Shown here: positions 5,761-13,676 of the stretch, one piece after another
How positions within the stretch are numbered: position 1 is the stretch's first letter
Layout of the letters: each line of letters begins with the position of its first letter
Source of the DNA: SIG607 sp045655165
GTDB lineage: Bacteria > Bacillota > Clostridia > Oscillospirales > Acutalibacteraceae
Length of the DNA stretch: 43,402 nt
Direction of reading: 5' to 3'
Assembly: GCA_045655165.1 (NCBI GenBank)
Contig: JAZOOT010000059.1
Span: forward strand, 1-43,402
Translations under genes and position numbers: made by a program
Notes under the pieces: generated by a model
Database searches by the model: none
Told to the model about the DNA's origin: nothing
Seen by the model: only the letters and a program-made list of their open reading frames with translations

Positions 5761-8382
5761 ATGACGTTTTCATCAAATAAAAAAGCCCTTTTGGGCAAAA
5801 CAAAAAGCCGTGCACTTTCAACTTTTTTATTTGCTTTGCTTACCGCCGCGGTAATGTTTTTGCCTGCAATAATTGCCGGTAAGGGTTACTTTATTTTTTA
5901 TGGCGATTTTAACGTTCAACAAATACCTTTTTATCAAACTTGCCACCAGGCAATAAGGGAAGGTAACTTTTTTTGGAGCAGTATAACCGATTTGGGCTCT
6001 AACTTTATTGGCGCTTACAGTTTTTATTTGCTTGGCAGCCCGTTCTTTTGGCTAACCATACCGTTTCCAAACTTTATGGTGCCATATTTAATGGGTCCGT
6101 TGCTTGTTTTAAAATTTGCCTGTGCGGCACTTACTGCATATTTTTACATTAGCCGTTTTACCTGTTATAATGAAACCGCAAGGGCAGGGGCGCTTCTATA
6201 CGCCTTTTCGGCATTTTCGGTTTACAACATTTTCTTTAACCACTTCCACGAAGCAATTATTGTTTTCCCGTTATTATTGCTTTGTTTAGAACTTCTTTAC
6301 ACCGAAAACAAACGCGGTGTGTTTGCGCTTGCTGTTTGCCTTTGTGCACTTGTAAATTATTTCTTCTTTGTGGGAATGGTTGTGTTCTCTGTAATTTATT
6401 GGCTTGTTCGCGTTCTTTCGGGCGCAATTAAATTCAAATTCAGCCGTTTTTTAGTGCTTTTGTTTGAAGCAGTTTTGGGCGTTTGCCTTTCGGCTTTCTT
6501 GCTTGCGCCAAGTATTGCAATGGTTGTAAATAACGGCAGGGTATCAGAATTCCAAAACGGCTGGTCGGCAATTATGTACGGCAAAGAACATATTTATATG
6601 CAAATTGTTCAGTCAATGTTCTTCCCGCCCGATATACCCGCGCACCCTGTGTTTGTGCCCAATATGGGGGTTAAGTGGTCGTCAATTGCCGTTTGGCTTC
6701 CCGTTGTGGGAATGTCCTCTGGAATTGGCTTTTGCGCAAGTAAAAAGGGTCACTGGATAAAAAGGGTTCTTTTGGTTTGCTTGTTTATGGCATTTGTGCC
6801 GTTTTTAAACAGCGCATTTTACGCTTTTAACGATTCTTATTATGCGCGTTGGTACTATATGCCCGTTTTAATACTTTGTTTGGCATCATCTCTTTGCTTT
6901 GAAGATAACGAAGTAAATTGGAAAAAGGGCTTTAATATTTCACTTATTATAACCTTGGCTTTGGGTGTAATAATAGGTCTTTTCCCACAAAAGGTGGGCG
7001 AAGAACTTGTTTTCGGCCTTTATAAAGACGCAGGTGAAAAGGGAAGTTACTATTTAATCCGTTTCCTTATTTCTTGTATAATAGCAGTGGCTTCGCTTCT
7101 TATTTTGCGCGGTCTTATTGCGCTTCACAAAAACAAAAAAATGTTGGTTAATTTAACTGCGTTGGCAGTTTGCGTAATTTCGGCAGTTTACGGCTGTGTG
7201 TTTATTATGCAAGGTCAACAACATTCAAGCGATATTGAACAGGTTATGATAAGCGAACTTATTGAGGGCGAAGTGGAGTTAGATACTGTTCCAGGTAATG
7301 ATTTCAGAATTGATGTTTACGACGGAATTGATAATACCGGTATGTACCTTGGGTATAACAGTATAAATGCTTTCCATTCGGTTGTTTCGCCGTCTATTAT
7401 GGAGTTTTATGATTATATAGGTATAAAACGCGATGTCGCTTCGCGCCCCGGCACCGATTACCTTTCAATAAGAAGTTTGCTTTCGGTTAAATATTTAATT
7501 AACCGAACAAGCGGTGTGCGTTTTATTGATTCCGACGGGGTTGAAAAAATGCAGGGCTTTAATTATATAAAAACTTCGGGCGGGTATTACGTTTACGAAA
7601 ACGAAAATTATATTCCTTACGGATTTTACTATAATTCCTATATAACCGAAAAAGAATGTGAACTTTTATACGAAGACAAAAAACGCGCCGATATAATGCT
7701 TAAGGCACTTGTTGTACCTGACGGAACTTCTGCCGAAGTTTTGGGCTCACTTCCGCATTATAACACTGTTATAAGCGAAAATGAATTGCTTGAAAGCAAT
7801 GAAGAATATCTTATTTCCAATAATTTTGATTACGAAACAATAGTAAGCGATGTAAACAACCTAAAATTAAACACGGTAGACAGTTTTTATTTCGATAAAA
7901 ACCAGTTCTTTGCAACCTGTAATAATGCAGAGGACCAACTTGTGTTCTTTGCCGTTCCGTACGATAAGGGTTGGAACGCCACAGTAAACGGCCAAAAAGC
8001 CGAAATTATACGCGCAAATGTTGGCTTTATGGCAGTTAAAGTGCCAAGCGGTCAGCAAAGCATTGTGTTTACCTATACACCGCCAATGCTTTATATGGGT
8101 ATAACCATAAGCGTTGTTGCGGTAGCGGTTTTTGCGGTTTATATGCTTATAGTTTTAATTACTGTAAAAAAACGCAAACAAACGGAATATTACCCCGAAG
8201 GCAATGACCTTTTGGAATTTTGGGCGGAGGATTTACTGGACGTATACAACCAAGCCGAAGAAAAGGAAAATTATCTTGATGATTTAGATAACGTAGAAAT
8301 TCCGCAAAATACACATTATAAAGGCGGTTTTGTTATTGATTTAACCGAATTTTCAAACGAAGAAGAGGAAAGCAATAAGTAA
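5761..8382 (+). CDS. YfhO-family multi-spanning membrane protein
   Basis: The 873-residue protein has a dozen or more membrane helices through residue ~480, then a large extracytoplasmic region (~490-775), a final helix near 780-805 and an acidic cytoplasmic tail. The opening GKGYFIFYGDFNVQQIPFYQ and the LGSNFIGAYSFYLLGSPF stretch match the YfhO family, GT-C-like enzymes proposed to add sugars to lipoteichoic acid or other surface polymers. The late segment FAVPYDKGWNATVNGQ is also typical of the family. The ATG at 5761 has AGGGGA about 12 bp upstream, a long spacing. It stands alone between the hairpin array and the rpmH promoter. The substrate cannot be told from sequence. Confidence 0.88.
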   Translation: MTFSSNKKALLGKTKSRALSTFLFALLTAAVMFLPAIIAGKGYFIFYGDFNVQQIPFYQTCHQAIREGNFFWSSITDLGSNFIGAYSFYLLGSPFFWLTIPFPNFMVPYLMGPLLVLKFACAALTAYFYISRFTCYNETARAGALLYAFSAFSVYNIFFNHFHEAIIVFPLLLLCLELLYTENKRGVFALAVCLCALVNYFFFVGMVVFSVIYWLVRVLSGAIKFKFSRFLVLLFEAVLGVCLSAFLLAPSIAMVVNNGRVSEFQNGWSAIMYGKEHIYMQIVQSMFFPPDIPAHPVFVPNMGVKWSSIAVWLPVVGMSSGIGFCASKKGHWIKRVLLVCLFMAFVPFLNSAFYAFNDSYYARWYYMPVLILCLASSLCFEDNEVNWKKGFNISLIITLALGVIIGLFPQKVGEELVFGLYKDAGEKGSYYLIRFLISCIIAVASLLILRGLIALHKNKKMLVNLTALAVCVISAVYGCVFIMQGQQHSSDIEQVMISELIEGEVELDTVPGNDFRIDVYDGIDNTGMYLGYNSINAFHSVVSPSIMEFYDYIGIKRDVASRPGTDYLSIRSLLSVKYLINRTSGVRFIDSDGVEKMQGFNYIKTSGGYYVYENENYIPYGFYYNSYITEKECELLYEDKKRADIMLKALVVPDGTSAEVLGSLPHYNTVISENELLESNEEYLISNNFDYETIVSDVNNLKLNTVDSFYFDKNQFFATCNNAEDQLVFFAVPYDKGWNATVNGQKAEIIRANVGFMAVKVPSGQQSIVFTYTPPMLYMGITISVVAVAVFAVYMLIVLITVKKRKQTEYYPEGNDLLEFWAEDLLDVYNQAEEKENYLDDLDNVEIPQNTHYKGGFVIDLTEFSNEEEESNK

Positions 8383-8389
8383 ATTGTTG

Positions 8390-8418
8390 TTGACTTTTAC
8401 CGTTTGTTTATGTATAAT
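8390..8418 (+). promoter_or_regulatory. rpmH operon promoter
   Basis: TTGACT (8390-8395), 17-bp spacer, TATAAT (8413-8418), a near-consensus sigma-A promoter. In the leader, ATTACAG (8434-8440) pairs with CTGTAAT (8461-8467) to form a hairpin ahead of the ribosome-binding site. Confidence 0.9.
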
Positions 8419-8496
8419 ACATTAGTGGTAATGATTACAGTTTGTACGAGGGTTTTCTCTCTGTAATAAAAATAGGCATTAAGAGGAGGTCTTGAA

Positions 8497-8631
8497 ATGA
8501 AGAGAACATATCAGCCGAAAAAGCTTCACAGAAAAAAAGAACATGGCTTTTTAAAGAGAATGGCTACTGCAAACGGCCGCAAAGTACTTGCACGTCGTAG
8601 AGCAAAAGGCAGAAAGCAACTCACATACTAA
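8497..8631 (+). CDS. rpmH: 50S ribosomal protein L34
   Basis: The 44-residue product MKRTYQPKKLHRKKEHGFLKR... is unmistakably bacterial L34: short and very basic, with the RMATANGRKVLARRRAKGRK core. It is a late-assembling large-subunit protein. AAGAGGAGGT stands 6 bp before the ATG. It is the first gene of the L34/RNase P/YidD/YidC/Jag cluster conserved in Gram-positive bacteria. dnaA, its usual divergent neighbour at the origin, is absent; yfhO lies upstream instead. Confidence 0.97.
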   Translation: MKRTYQPKKLHRKKEHGFLKRMATANGRKVLARRRAKGRKQLTY

Positions 8632-8634
8632 AGA

Positions 8635-8704
8635 CCACTTTGCAGGGCGGACTTCCATGCAGCAAAGTATCTCGCTTTGCTTTATAGAAGTACGCCCTTA
8701 GTGG
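8635..8704 (+). ncRNA. Structured spacer between rpmH and rnpA
   Basis: The spacer folds into one long imperfect hairpin. CCACT (8635-8639) pairs with AGTGG (8700-8704), AGGGCG (8644-8649) with CGCCCT (8693-8698), ACTTC with GAAGT, and an inner stem AGCAAAG (8661-8667) with CTTTGCT (8675-8681). It has no T-run at its end, so it is not a terminator. It may be an mRNA processing or stabilising element that uncouples L34 from RnpA synthesis. Confidence 0.55.
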
Positions 8705-8722
8705 CTTTTATGGGTGATTTTA

Positions 8723-9055
8723 ATGAAGCTTGAAAAAATTAAAAGTAACTTTGAGTTCCGCCGCATATATTCGCGCGGTGCATCGTTTGTTTCACCGTAT
8801 TTTGTGCTTTATGTTATGGGCGGCAAACAAAACACCGTAAAAATGGGCATTACCGTTAGTAAAAAAATTGGTAATGCGGTTTGCCGAAACCGTGCAAAGC
8901 GTTTAATTAGGTCGGCATTTTTTGGAGTTATCCCCGAAATTAAAAAACCGTGCAACATTGTAATTGTTGCGCGTACCCGTATTTTAAGTGTAAAAAGCAC
9001 AGTAGTTTTAGAAGAACTTAAAAAACAATTAAAAAAATCAGGCATAATAGAATGA
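8723..9055 (+). CDS. rnpA: Ribonuclease P protein component
   Basis: The 110-residue basic protein has the RnpA signature: KSNFEFRRIYSRGASFVSPYFVLY, then GITVSKKIGNAVCRNRAKRLIRSAF, the conserved RNR helix that binds pre-tRNA leader and RNase P RNA. It assists the catalytic RNA in maturing tRNA 5' ends. The ATG at 8723 is preferred because GGGTGA lies 6 bp upstream; a GTG at 8714 falls within that site. Its stop overlaps the yidD start (ATGA). Confidence 0.95.
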   Translation: MKLEKIKSNFEFRRIYSRGASFVSPYFVLYVMGGKQNTVKMGITVSKKIGNAVCRNRAKRLIRSAFFGVIPEIKKPCNIVIVARTRILSVKSTVVLEELKKQLKKSGIIE

Positions 9056-9315
9056 AGTATATACTAATTTTTTTAGTGCGCGTATACCAAAAGTGTTTTT
9101 CGGGTCTTAAGGCAATACCGTGTTGCCGTTTTAGGCCAACCTGTTCGCAGTATGCCATTGAAGCATTAACAATTCACGGCGCATTAAAGGGCAGTTGGTT
9201 GGCTTTAAAAAGAATTCTTCGCTGTCATCCGTTTTGCAAAGGCGGTTATGACCCTGTACCCGAAAAGGTGTTTAAAAAAACAGAAAATTCCCATCAGGAT
9301 GGTAAAGATATATGA
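9052..9315 (+). CDS. yidD: Membrane protein insertion efficiency factor YidD
   Basis: The 87-residue protein has the family signature CCRFRPTCSQYAIEAL and LKRILRCHPFCKGGYDPVP. YidD is a small membrane-associated protein that helps YidC-dependent insertion. It overlaps rnpA and yidC by 4 bp each (ATGA), pointing to translational coupling, and sits in the conserved rnpA-yidD-yidC order. Confidence 0.95.
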   Translation: MKYILIFLVRVYQKCFSGLKAIPCCRFRPTCSQYAIEALTIHGALKGSWLALKRILRCHPFCKGGYDPVPEKVFKKTENSHQDGKDI

Positions 9316-10229
9316 CTTTTATATTTGATTTTATTAACCAGTACCTGTTTTCTCCCGTACTTCGTTTCTTCACAAACATAAGCGGGGGCAGTTTTGCCGC
9401 AGGTATTTTTCTTTTTACTTTGGCAATAAACATTATCTTAATACCGCTTAGCGTTAAAAGTCAAAAAGCATCGGTTCAACAAATTAAAATTAAACCGAAA
9501 CTCGATGAATTAAAGAAAAAATGCGGTGACGATAAACAAAAATACCAAGCAGGTATGCAAAAAATTTATACCGAAGAAAATGTTTCAATGGGCGGCGGTT
9601 GTTTGCCCATGATTATTCGTTTGGTTCTTATTATGAGTGTTTATTATCTTGTTGTATCGCCCATAACCTATCTTGCGCCTCAGGTAGATAAAGAAACCTT
9701 AAAGGCGGCAACCGTTGCCGTTGGCGCAGAAGAAAAGAACTTAAGAAGCGAACTTATTGTTGTTGAAAAAGCGCTTGACGGCAGTGTAAACGACCCGAAC
9801 GTGCTTAAAATTAAAGAAGAAATTAGTGATTTGAAGTTTGATTTTTTGGGCGTAATTGATTTAACCAAACAGCCCAAATTCTCTCTTAATTTCTCTAAAG
9901 TAGGAAAAGAACAGCTTTTGCTTTGGTTAATACCTTTCGGCTCGTTTTTAGCGGCAATGTTTTCAAGCATTATTTCGCTTGTTCAGCAAAAAAAGGTTAA
10001 CCCCTCGGCACCAAATATGGCGGGAATGATGCTTACAATGCCTTTAATGTCGTTGTTTATTGCTTTTAATGCTCCTGCAGGTCTTGGCCTTTATTGGGCT
10101 TTTTCATCAATTATCGGCGGTTTAATTCAAGCAGCAGTGCAAGAATTTTACGGCCCATATAAAATGATTGCTAAAGAACAAAAGAAGCAAATTTTAAACG
10201 CCTACGAAAAAGAACAAAAGGTTAAATAG
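9312..10229 (+). CDS. yidC: Membrane protein insertase YidC/Oxa1
   Basis: The 305-residue YidC has five expected hydrophobic segments, the C1 loop (SVKSQKASVQQIKIKPKLDEL), the GGGCLPM stretch, and a C-terminal region ending in basic residues. It inserts and folds membrane proteins with or without Sec. The first helix reads LFTLAINIILIPL, so the groove Arg usual in Gram-positive YidC is Asn (N40). The segment after GCLPM reads IIRLVLIM with an Arg (R103) where Gln is usual. The loop at ~120-185 is longer than in minimal homologues. It is tightly coupled to yidD upstream, and jag follows after 11 bp. Confidence 0.95.
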   Translation: MTFIFDFINQYLFSPVLRFFTNISGGSFAAGIFLFTLAINIILIPLSVKSQKASVQQIKIKPKLDELKKKCGDDKQKYQAGMQKIYTEENVSMGGGCLPMIIRLVLIMSVYYLVVSPITYLAPQVDKETLKAATVAVGAEEKNLRSELIVVEKALDGSVNDPNVLKIKEEISDLKFDFLGVIDLTKQPKFSLNFSKVGKEQLLLWLIPFGSFLAAMFSSIISLVQQKKVNPSAPNMAGMMLTMPLMSLFIAFNAPAGLGLYWAFSSIIGGLIQAAVQEFYGPYKMIAKEQKKQILNAYEKEQKVK

Positions 10230-10240
10230 GAGGAGTAAGC

Positions 10241-11095
10241 GTGATTAAAGAAGCATTCGGCGTTGCCGATACAATTGAAGAAGCAATTGAACTTGCTAAA
10301 GAAGAACTTGGCGCCGGAATTGACGCCGACGTAAATTACGAAATTATTGAAACCCCCAAGAAAAAGGTTATGGGCCTTTTCGGCGGTACACAGGCAAAGG
10401 TAAGGGCTTACGTTGAACTTCCCGATAAAAAGGAAGTTAAAAAGGAAACCAAAAAAACCGCGCCAAAAAAAGCAAAGGGAAATAAAGTTTCTGCAAAAGA
10501 AACAAAAGCAGAGCCAAAAGAAGAAACTTTAGAAACAATTAGCGAAGACACGTTGGAAGTTGGCACTCCCGCATATAAAGCAGTTCAGTACTTAAAACCC
10601 ATTTTATCAGGTCTTGGCTGCAGCGATATTACAATAAAGGTAGCGCTTAAAGATAACGGCGCAAAAATTATTTTAAACGGTGAAGGCCTTGGCGGTTGCA
10701 TTGGCCGTCGCGGCGAAACACTTGATTCGCTTCAGTACCTTGCTTCTATGGTTGCAAGTGTTGGCGGATATTATAGAATTTCGCTTGACGTTGGTAATTA
10801 CCGCGAAAAAAGGGAAAGAACATTGGTATCACTTGCAAACCGCATTTCTGCACAGGTTAAGAAAACCGGCAGAAGCCGTTCGCTTGAACCCATGAACCCA
10901 TATGAAAGAAGAATTATTCACACCGCTGTTCAAGAAATTGAAGGTGTTACTTCTAATTCAAAAGGTGAAGGCGACCGCCGTCACGTTGTAATTAGCCCCG
11001 AAGGCGGCGAAAAACCCGCAAAAAGCGCACCGGCTGAACCCCGCGAACGCAAAACCGATTCTGCCGCACTTCCGCTTTACGGTAAAATAAAATAA
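10241..11095 (+). CDS. jag: RNA-binding protein Jag/KhpB
   Basis: The 284-residue protein has three parts: a Jag_N domain (~1-50, EEAIELAKEELG...KKKVMGLFGG), a Lys/Glu-rich linker (~60-110), and KH plus R3H domains (~115-250). The KH loop is GGCIGRRGETLDSLQYLAS; the R3H motif is ERRIIH. KhpB binds many mRNAs and small RNAs and affects cell division and envelope. The GTG start is supported by TAGGAGGAG 6 bp upstream. As in most Firmicutes it follows yidC; a terminator closes the operon here. Confidence 0.93.
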   Translation: MIKEAFGVADTIEEAIELAKEELGAGIDADVNYEIIETPKKKVMGLFGGTQAKVRAYVELPDKKEVKKETKKTAPKKAKGNKVSAKETKAEPKEETLETISEDTLEVGTPAYKAVQYLKPILSGLGCSDITIKVALKDNGAKIILNGEGLGGCIGRRGETLDSLQYLASMVASVGGYYRISLDVGNYREKRERTLVSLANRISAQVKKTGRSRSLEPMNPYERRIIHTAVQEIEGVTSNSKGEGDRRHVVISPEGGEKPAKSAPAEPRERKTDSAALPLYGKIK

Positions 11096-11100
11096 TTAAA

Positions 11101-11132
11101 ACGGAGATGATTTTTCATCTCCGTTAATTTTT
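11101..11132 (+). terminator. Terminator of the rpmH-jag operon
   Basis: Perfect 10-bp stem ACGGAGATGA/TCATCTCCGT with TTTT loop (11101-11124), followed by TAATTTTTTT. Confidence 0.92.
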
Positions 11133-11136
11133 TTGC

Positions 11137-11161
11137 AAAAAAATACCCGCCCCAAAGGCGG
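11137..11161 (-). terminator. rpsT terminator
   Basis: Minus-strand hairpin CCGCC/GGCGG (11147-11161) followed by GTATTTTTTT. It lies about 75 bp beyond the rpsT stop. Confidence 0.75.
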
Positions 11162-11171
11162 AAGATATGAT

Positions 11172-11224
11172 ATCAGCTAAAATCGGCTTTGCTTCGGCAA
11201 AGCCGATTTATATTTAAAGCTGAT
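11172..11224. repeat. Nested hairpin with TTCG tetraloop
   Basis: A perfect 13-bp stem (11180-11192 / 11197-11209) is capped by TTCG. It is enclosed by a second perfect stem ATCAGCT (11172-11178) / AGCTGAT (11218-11224). It lies between the jag and rpsT ends, in the 3' UTR of rpsT, and lacks a good T-run. It may protect or process the rpsT mRNA end. Confidence 0.7.
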
Positions 11225-11236
11225 TCAAAACCTAAA

Positions 11237-11497
11237 TTAGTTTACCTTGTTTAAACGGCAAACCAAAGCAGATTTCTTTCTTGCAGCGGTGTTTTTATGA
11301 AGAACACCCTTTGCAGTAGCTTGGTCAATTTTCTTAACAGCAACCTTAACGGCAGCAGCAGCGTCTGCAGAACCGGCTTCAATAGCAGCATCGGCTTTTT
11401 TAACAGCAGTTTTTAAAGCAGATTTGTATGCTTTGTTGCGTTCAGCATTAGCAGCGTTAACAAGAACACGCTTTTTAGCAGATTTAATGTTCGGCAT
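11237..11497 (-). CDS. rpsT: 30S ribosomal protein S20
   Basis: The 86-residue, Lys/Ala-rich helical protein begins MPNIKSAKKRVLVN, the S20 signature, and ends with AARKKSALVCRLNKV. S20 binds 16S rRNA early in small-subunit assembly. AGGAGGTGG precedes the ATG. It is a single-gene unit transcribed away from gpr, as in many Firmicutes. Confidence 0.96.
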   Translation of the reverse strand: MPNIKSAKKRVLVNAANAERNKAYKSALKTAVKKADAAIEAGSADAAAAVKVAVKKIDQATAKGVLHKNTAARKKSALVCRLNKVN

Positions 11498-11531
11498 TGT
11501 TCCACCTCCTGTTTTTTAATCGCATACAGTT

Positions 11532-11560
11532 ATATTACCACTTCTTGATAAAAATTGCAA
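11532..11560 (-). promoter_or_regulatory. rpsT promoter
   Basis: Minus strand TTGCAA (11555-11560), 17-bp spacer, TAATAT (11532-11537). No sigma-A promoter is evident for gpr on the other strand, consistent with a forespore sigma factor. Confidence 0.65.
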
Positions 11561-11625
11561 CACAAATTTTTAATAAATATGCTAAAAATAACAACAATAT
11601 TAAAAAAAGCAAGGAAAGTGATACT

Positions 11626-12441
11626 GTGTTGCGCACCGATTTGGCAATTGAATTTAAAGAACAACTGAAAGCAGATAAAAAAATTGAATGTGTAACCGAA
11701 GAACACGGGCTTATTAAGGTAACTGAAATTAAGGTTAAAACCGAAGAAGAGGCAAAAACCCTAAACCGAGCCGTTGGCACTTACGTTAATATTGATGTGC
11801 CCGATTTAACACTTCATTCCGGGGAATATATTGAACTTGAAGAAATAATAAAAGAAAAACTTTCAAAATTTAATTTTCCTAAAAATAATATTTTGGTGGC
11901 AGGTCTTGGCAACCGCAACATAACACCCGATTTATTGGGCCCCGCCACCGCCAACAACATTTTAGCAACACGGCATTTAACAAACCAACTAAAAGAAGAA
12001 ACGGGCCTTCGCGGGCTTTATAACGTTTCGGTTATAACCCCCGGTGTTTTGGGGCAAACGGGCATTGAAACCAAAGAAATTATAAAGGGTGTTGTTAATA
12101 GCGCAAATATTGAAGGGATTGTGGTAATTGACGCCTTTGCCGCAAGTGATATTAACCGCCTTGCCACCACAATACAACTGTGCAATAGCGGAATTTCGCC
12201 CGGTTCAGGGGTGGGGAATAATCGTTTGGAAATAAGCCAAAAAACAATGGGTGTTCCCGTTATTGCCGTTGGTGTGCCCACCTGCGCCGACATTGGCAGT
12301 TTACTTGGCGGTAAAAATATGATAGTTTCCCCGCGTGATATTGATATGCTTATTGACCGCAGTGCCGCAGTGCTGTCGAGCGCAATTAACTGCTTTTTGC
12401 AACCCAAAATCCCGCGTGATTTTCTGCTTTCAATTGTATAA
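11626..12441 (+). CDS. gpr: GPR endopeptidase (spore germination protease)
   Basis: The 271-residue protein belongs to peptidase family A25, which degrades small acid-soluble spore proteins during germination. It has RTDLAIEF at the N-terminus, ILVAGLGNRNITPDLLGP, and the region IVVIDAFAASDINRLATTIQ followed by GISPGSGVGNNR. The GTG at 11626 is chosen because the family typically begins (M/V)LRTDLA and AAGGAAAG lies upstream; an extension to 11497 would run through rpsT control sequences. It is shorter than B. subtilis GPR (about 370 residues), so the C-terminal part is reduced. spoIIP follows, a standard pairing. Confidence 0.93.
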   Translation: MLRTDLAIEFKEQLKADKKIECVTEEHGLIKVTEIKVKTEEEAKTLNRAVGTYVNIDVPDLTLHSGEYIELEEIIKEKLSKFNFPKNNILVAGLGNRNITPDLLGPATANNILATRHLTNQLKEETGLRGLYNVSVITPGVLGQTGIETKEIIKGVVNSANIEGIVVIDAFAASDINRLATTIQLCNSGISPGSGVGNNRLEISQKTMGVPVIAVGVPTCADIGSLLGGKNMIVSPRDIDMLIDRSAAVLSSAINCFLQPKIPRDFLLSIV

Positions 12442-12481
12442 AAATCTTTTTTACTTCATATAAATAACTGAGGTGAAAAAG

Positions 12482-13474
12482 GTGTATAAAAACGGCAGGG
12501 CAGTGTTTTTAACTGCATTTTCTTTTTGCTGTGTTTTGGTTTGTTTATTAACCTTTTTTGTGTTTAGTGAAAACAAGCAAAACAACAGCCAAACAATAAC
12601 CGAATTAACGTTTGAAGATAGAAACGAAATAACCGCACCAGTAAAAAAAGAAGAAGCGCAGGCGGTATCCGCAGGGGAAGTAGCAGGTAAAATTATAAGA
12701 CAAACACTTTCGCCCTATAAGGCAAATACCGCATATAACAACGTGTTTGTAAACAACAAAACCAAAAGCGCCACGCAAATAAATATAGGAAACATTTTAA
12801 AACAAAAAAGCGCGGTAAATTTTCAAACAAGCAGTAATCCACAGGTGTTAATTGTTCATACCCACACAAGCGAAAGTTACACAGCTGATACCCGCGAATA
12901 TTACACCACAGATGATGAAACCCGAACAAAAGACCAAAATAAAAACGTTGTTGCAGTTGGAAAACTTTTTGCCGAAAAACTTAATAACGCAGGTTTTAAA
13001 ACCCTGCACGACACCACTGTTCACGATACCACCTACACAGGCAGTTATTCGCGAAGCAGTGACACAATAAAAAAATATTTAAACCAATATAAATCAATAA
13101 AACTTGTTATTGATATTCACCGCGACAGTATTGGTGACGGTGAAAACAAAATTGCTCCCATAGCCAAAATAAACGGCGAAAATGCCGCACAGGTAATGCT
13201 TGTTATGGGGTGCGGTGAAAGTTTAAGCGGTTTTACAAATTGGCAAGATAATTTAAACTTTGCACTTCACTACCAACAAACAATGGAAGTTATGTATCCG
13301 TCTTTAGCTCGTTCGGTTACGTTTTTGAATTCAAAATACAACCAAAATCTTCACACAGCAAGTATTTTGATTGAAGTTGGGACAGAGGCAAACAGTGTAA
13401 AAGAAGCGCTTTTAGGCGCAAATTACGCAGCTGAGGCACTAATTGCTTATATGAATACAATAAAAGAGCAGTGA
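12482..13474 (+). CDS. spoIIP: Stage II sporulation protein P
   Basis: The 330-residue protein has an N-terminal membrane anchor (AVFLTAFSFCCVLVCLLTFFVF), a variable linker, and the SpoIIP catalytic domain from ~120. That domain has VLIVHTHTSESY with the catalytic His/Glu region, LVIDIHRDSIGD, and SILIEVGTEANSVKEA. SpoIIP is an amidase/endopeptidase that works with SpoIID and SpoIIM to remodel peptidoglycan during engulfment. The GTG at 12482 is preferred since GAGG lies 8 bp upstream; a GTG at 12473 overlaps that site. Confidence 0.93.
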   Translation: MYKNGRAVFLTAFSFCCVLVCLLTFFVFSENKQNNSQTITELTFEDRNEITAPVKKEEAQAVSAGEVAGKIIRQTLSPYKANTAYNNVFVNNKTKSATQINIGNILKQKSAVNFQTSSNPQVLIVHTHTSESYTADTREYYTTDDETRTKDQNKNVVAVGKLFAEKLNNAGFKTLHDTTVHDTTYTGSYSRSSDTIKKYLNQYKSIKLVIDIHRDSIGDGENKIAPIAKINGENAAQVMLVMGCGESLSGFTNWQDNLNFALHYQQTMEVMYPSLARSVTFLNSKYNQNLHTASILIEVGTEANSVKEALLGANYAAEALIAYMNTIKEQ

Positions 13475-13478
13475 TAAA

Positions 13479-13676
13479 ATGAAAAGGAATACAAAAATTT
13501 TTTTAAGAACGCTACGCCTTTCGCTTATTTGGGCAGTTTTCTTTCTTATAATAATTTTAGGAATAGGAAAAAGTTACGAAAAAATAAGGGAAACTCGTTA
13601 TGGTGAAATAAAAAACGCCGTCGGAATTAAAGACGGCGTTTTATACGTTTTAGATTTTGAATTATTTGGTAAGTAA
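13479..13676 (+). CDS. Small single-pass membrane protein after spoIIP
   Basis: The 65-residue product has a basic N-terminus, one helix (~13-30, SLIWAVFFLIIILGIG), and a short soluble tail ending GIKDGVLYVLDFELFGK. It starts 4 bp after the spoIIP stop, so it is probably co-transcribed during sporulation. Short proteins of this shape, with a DGxLxxxDFE ending, are familiar from clostridial genomes, but I cannot name a family. Its last codons overlap the end of the opposing znuA-like gene by 15 bp, and codons at 13612-13642 encode that gene's terminator hairpin. Confidence 0.6.
   Translation: MKRNTKIFLRTLRLSLIWAVFFLIIILGIGKSYEKIRETRYGEIKNAVGIKDGVLYVLDFELFGK
13612..13642 (-). terminator. Terminator of the thrS-gdhA-znuA unit, inside a coding region
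   Basis: An 11-bp stem (13612-13622 / 13632-13642; core ACGCCGTC/GACGGCGT) reads on the minus strand into TTTTTTATTT. It lies 20 bp past the znuA-like stop and entirely within the 13479-13676 gene. On the plus strand it is followed by only TTTTA and might cause partial termination. Confidence 0.8.

Noticed and set aside
8382..8500. Replication origin next to rpmH
   Set aside because: No dnaA gene and no DnaA-box cluster are seen; the region holds only the rpmH promoter and leader hairpin.
11497..11625. Long N-terminus for gpr
   Set aside because: It would begin opposite the rpsT start codon and run through the rpsT promoter; the family's typical N-terminus begins at GTG 11626.
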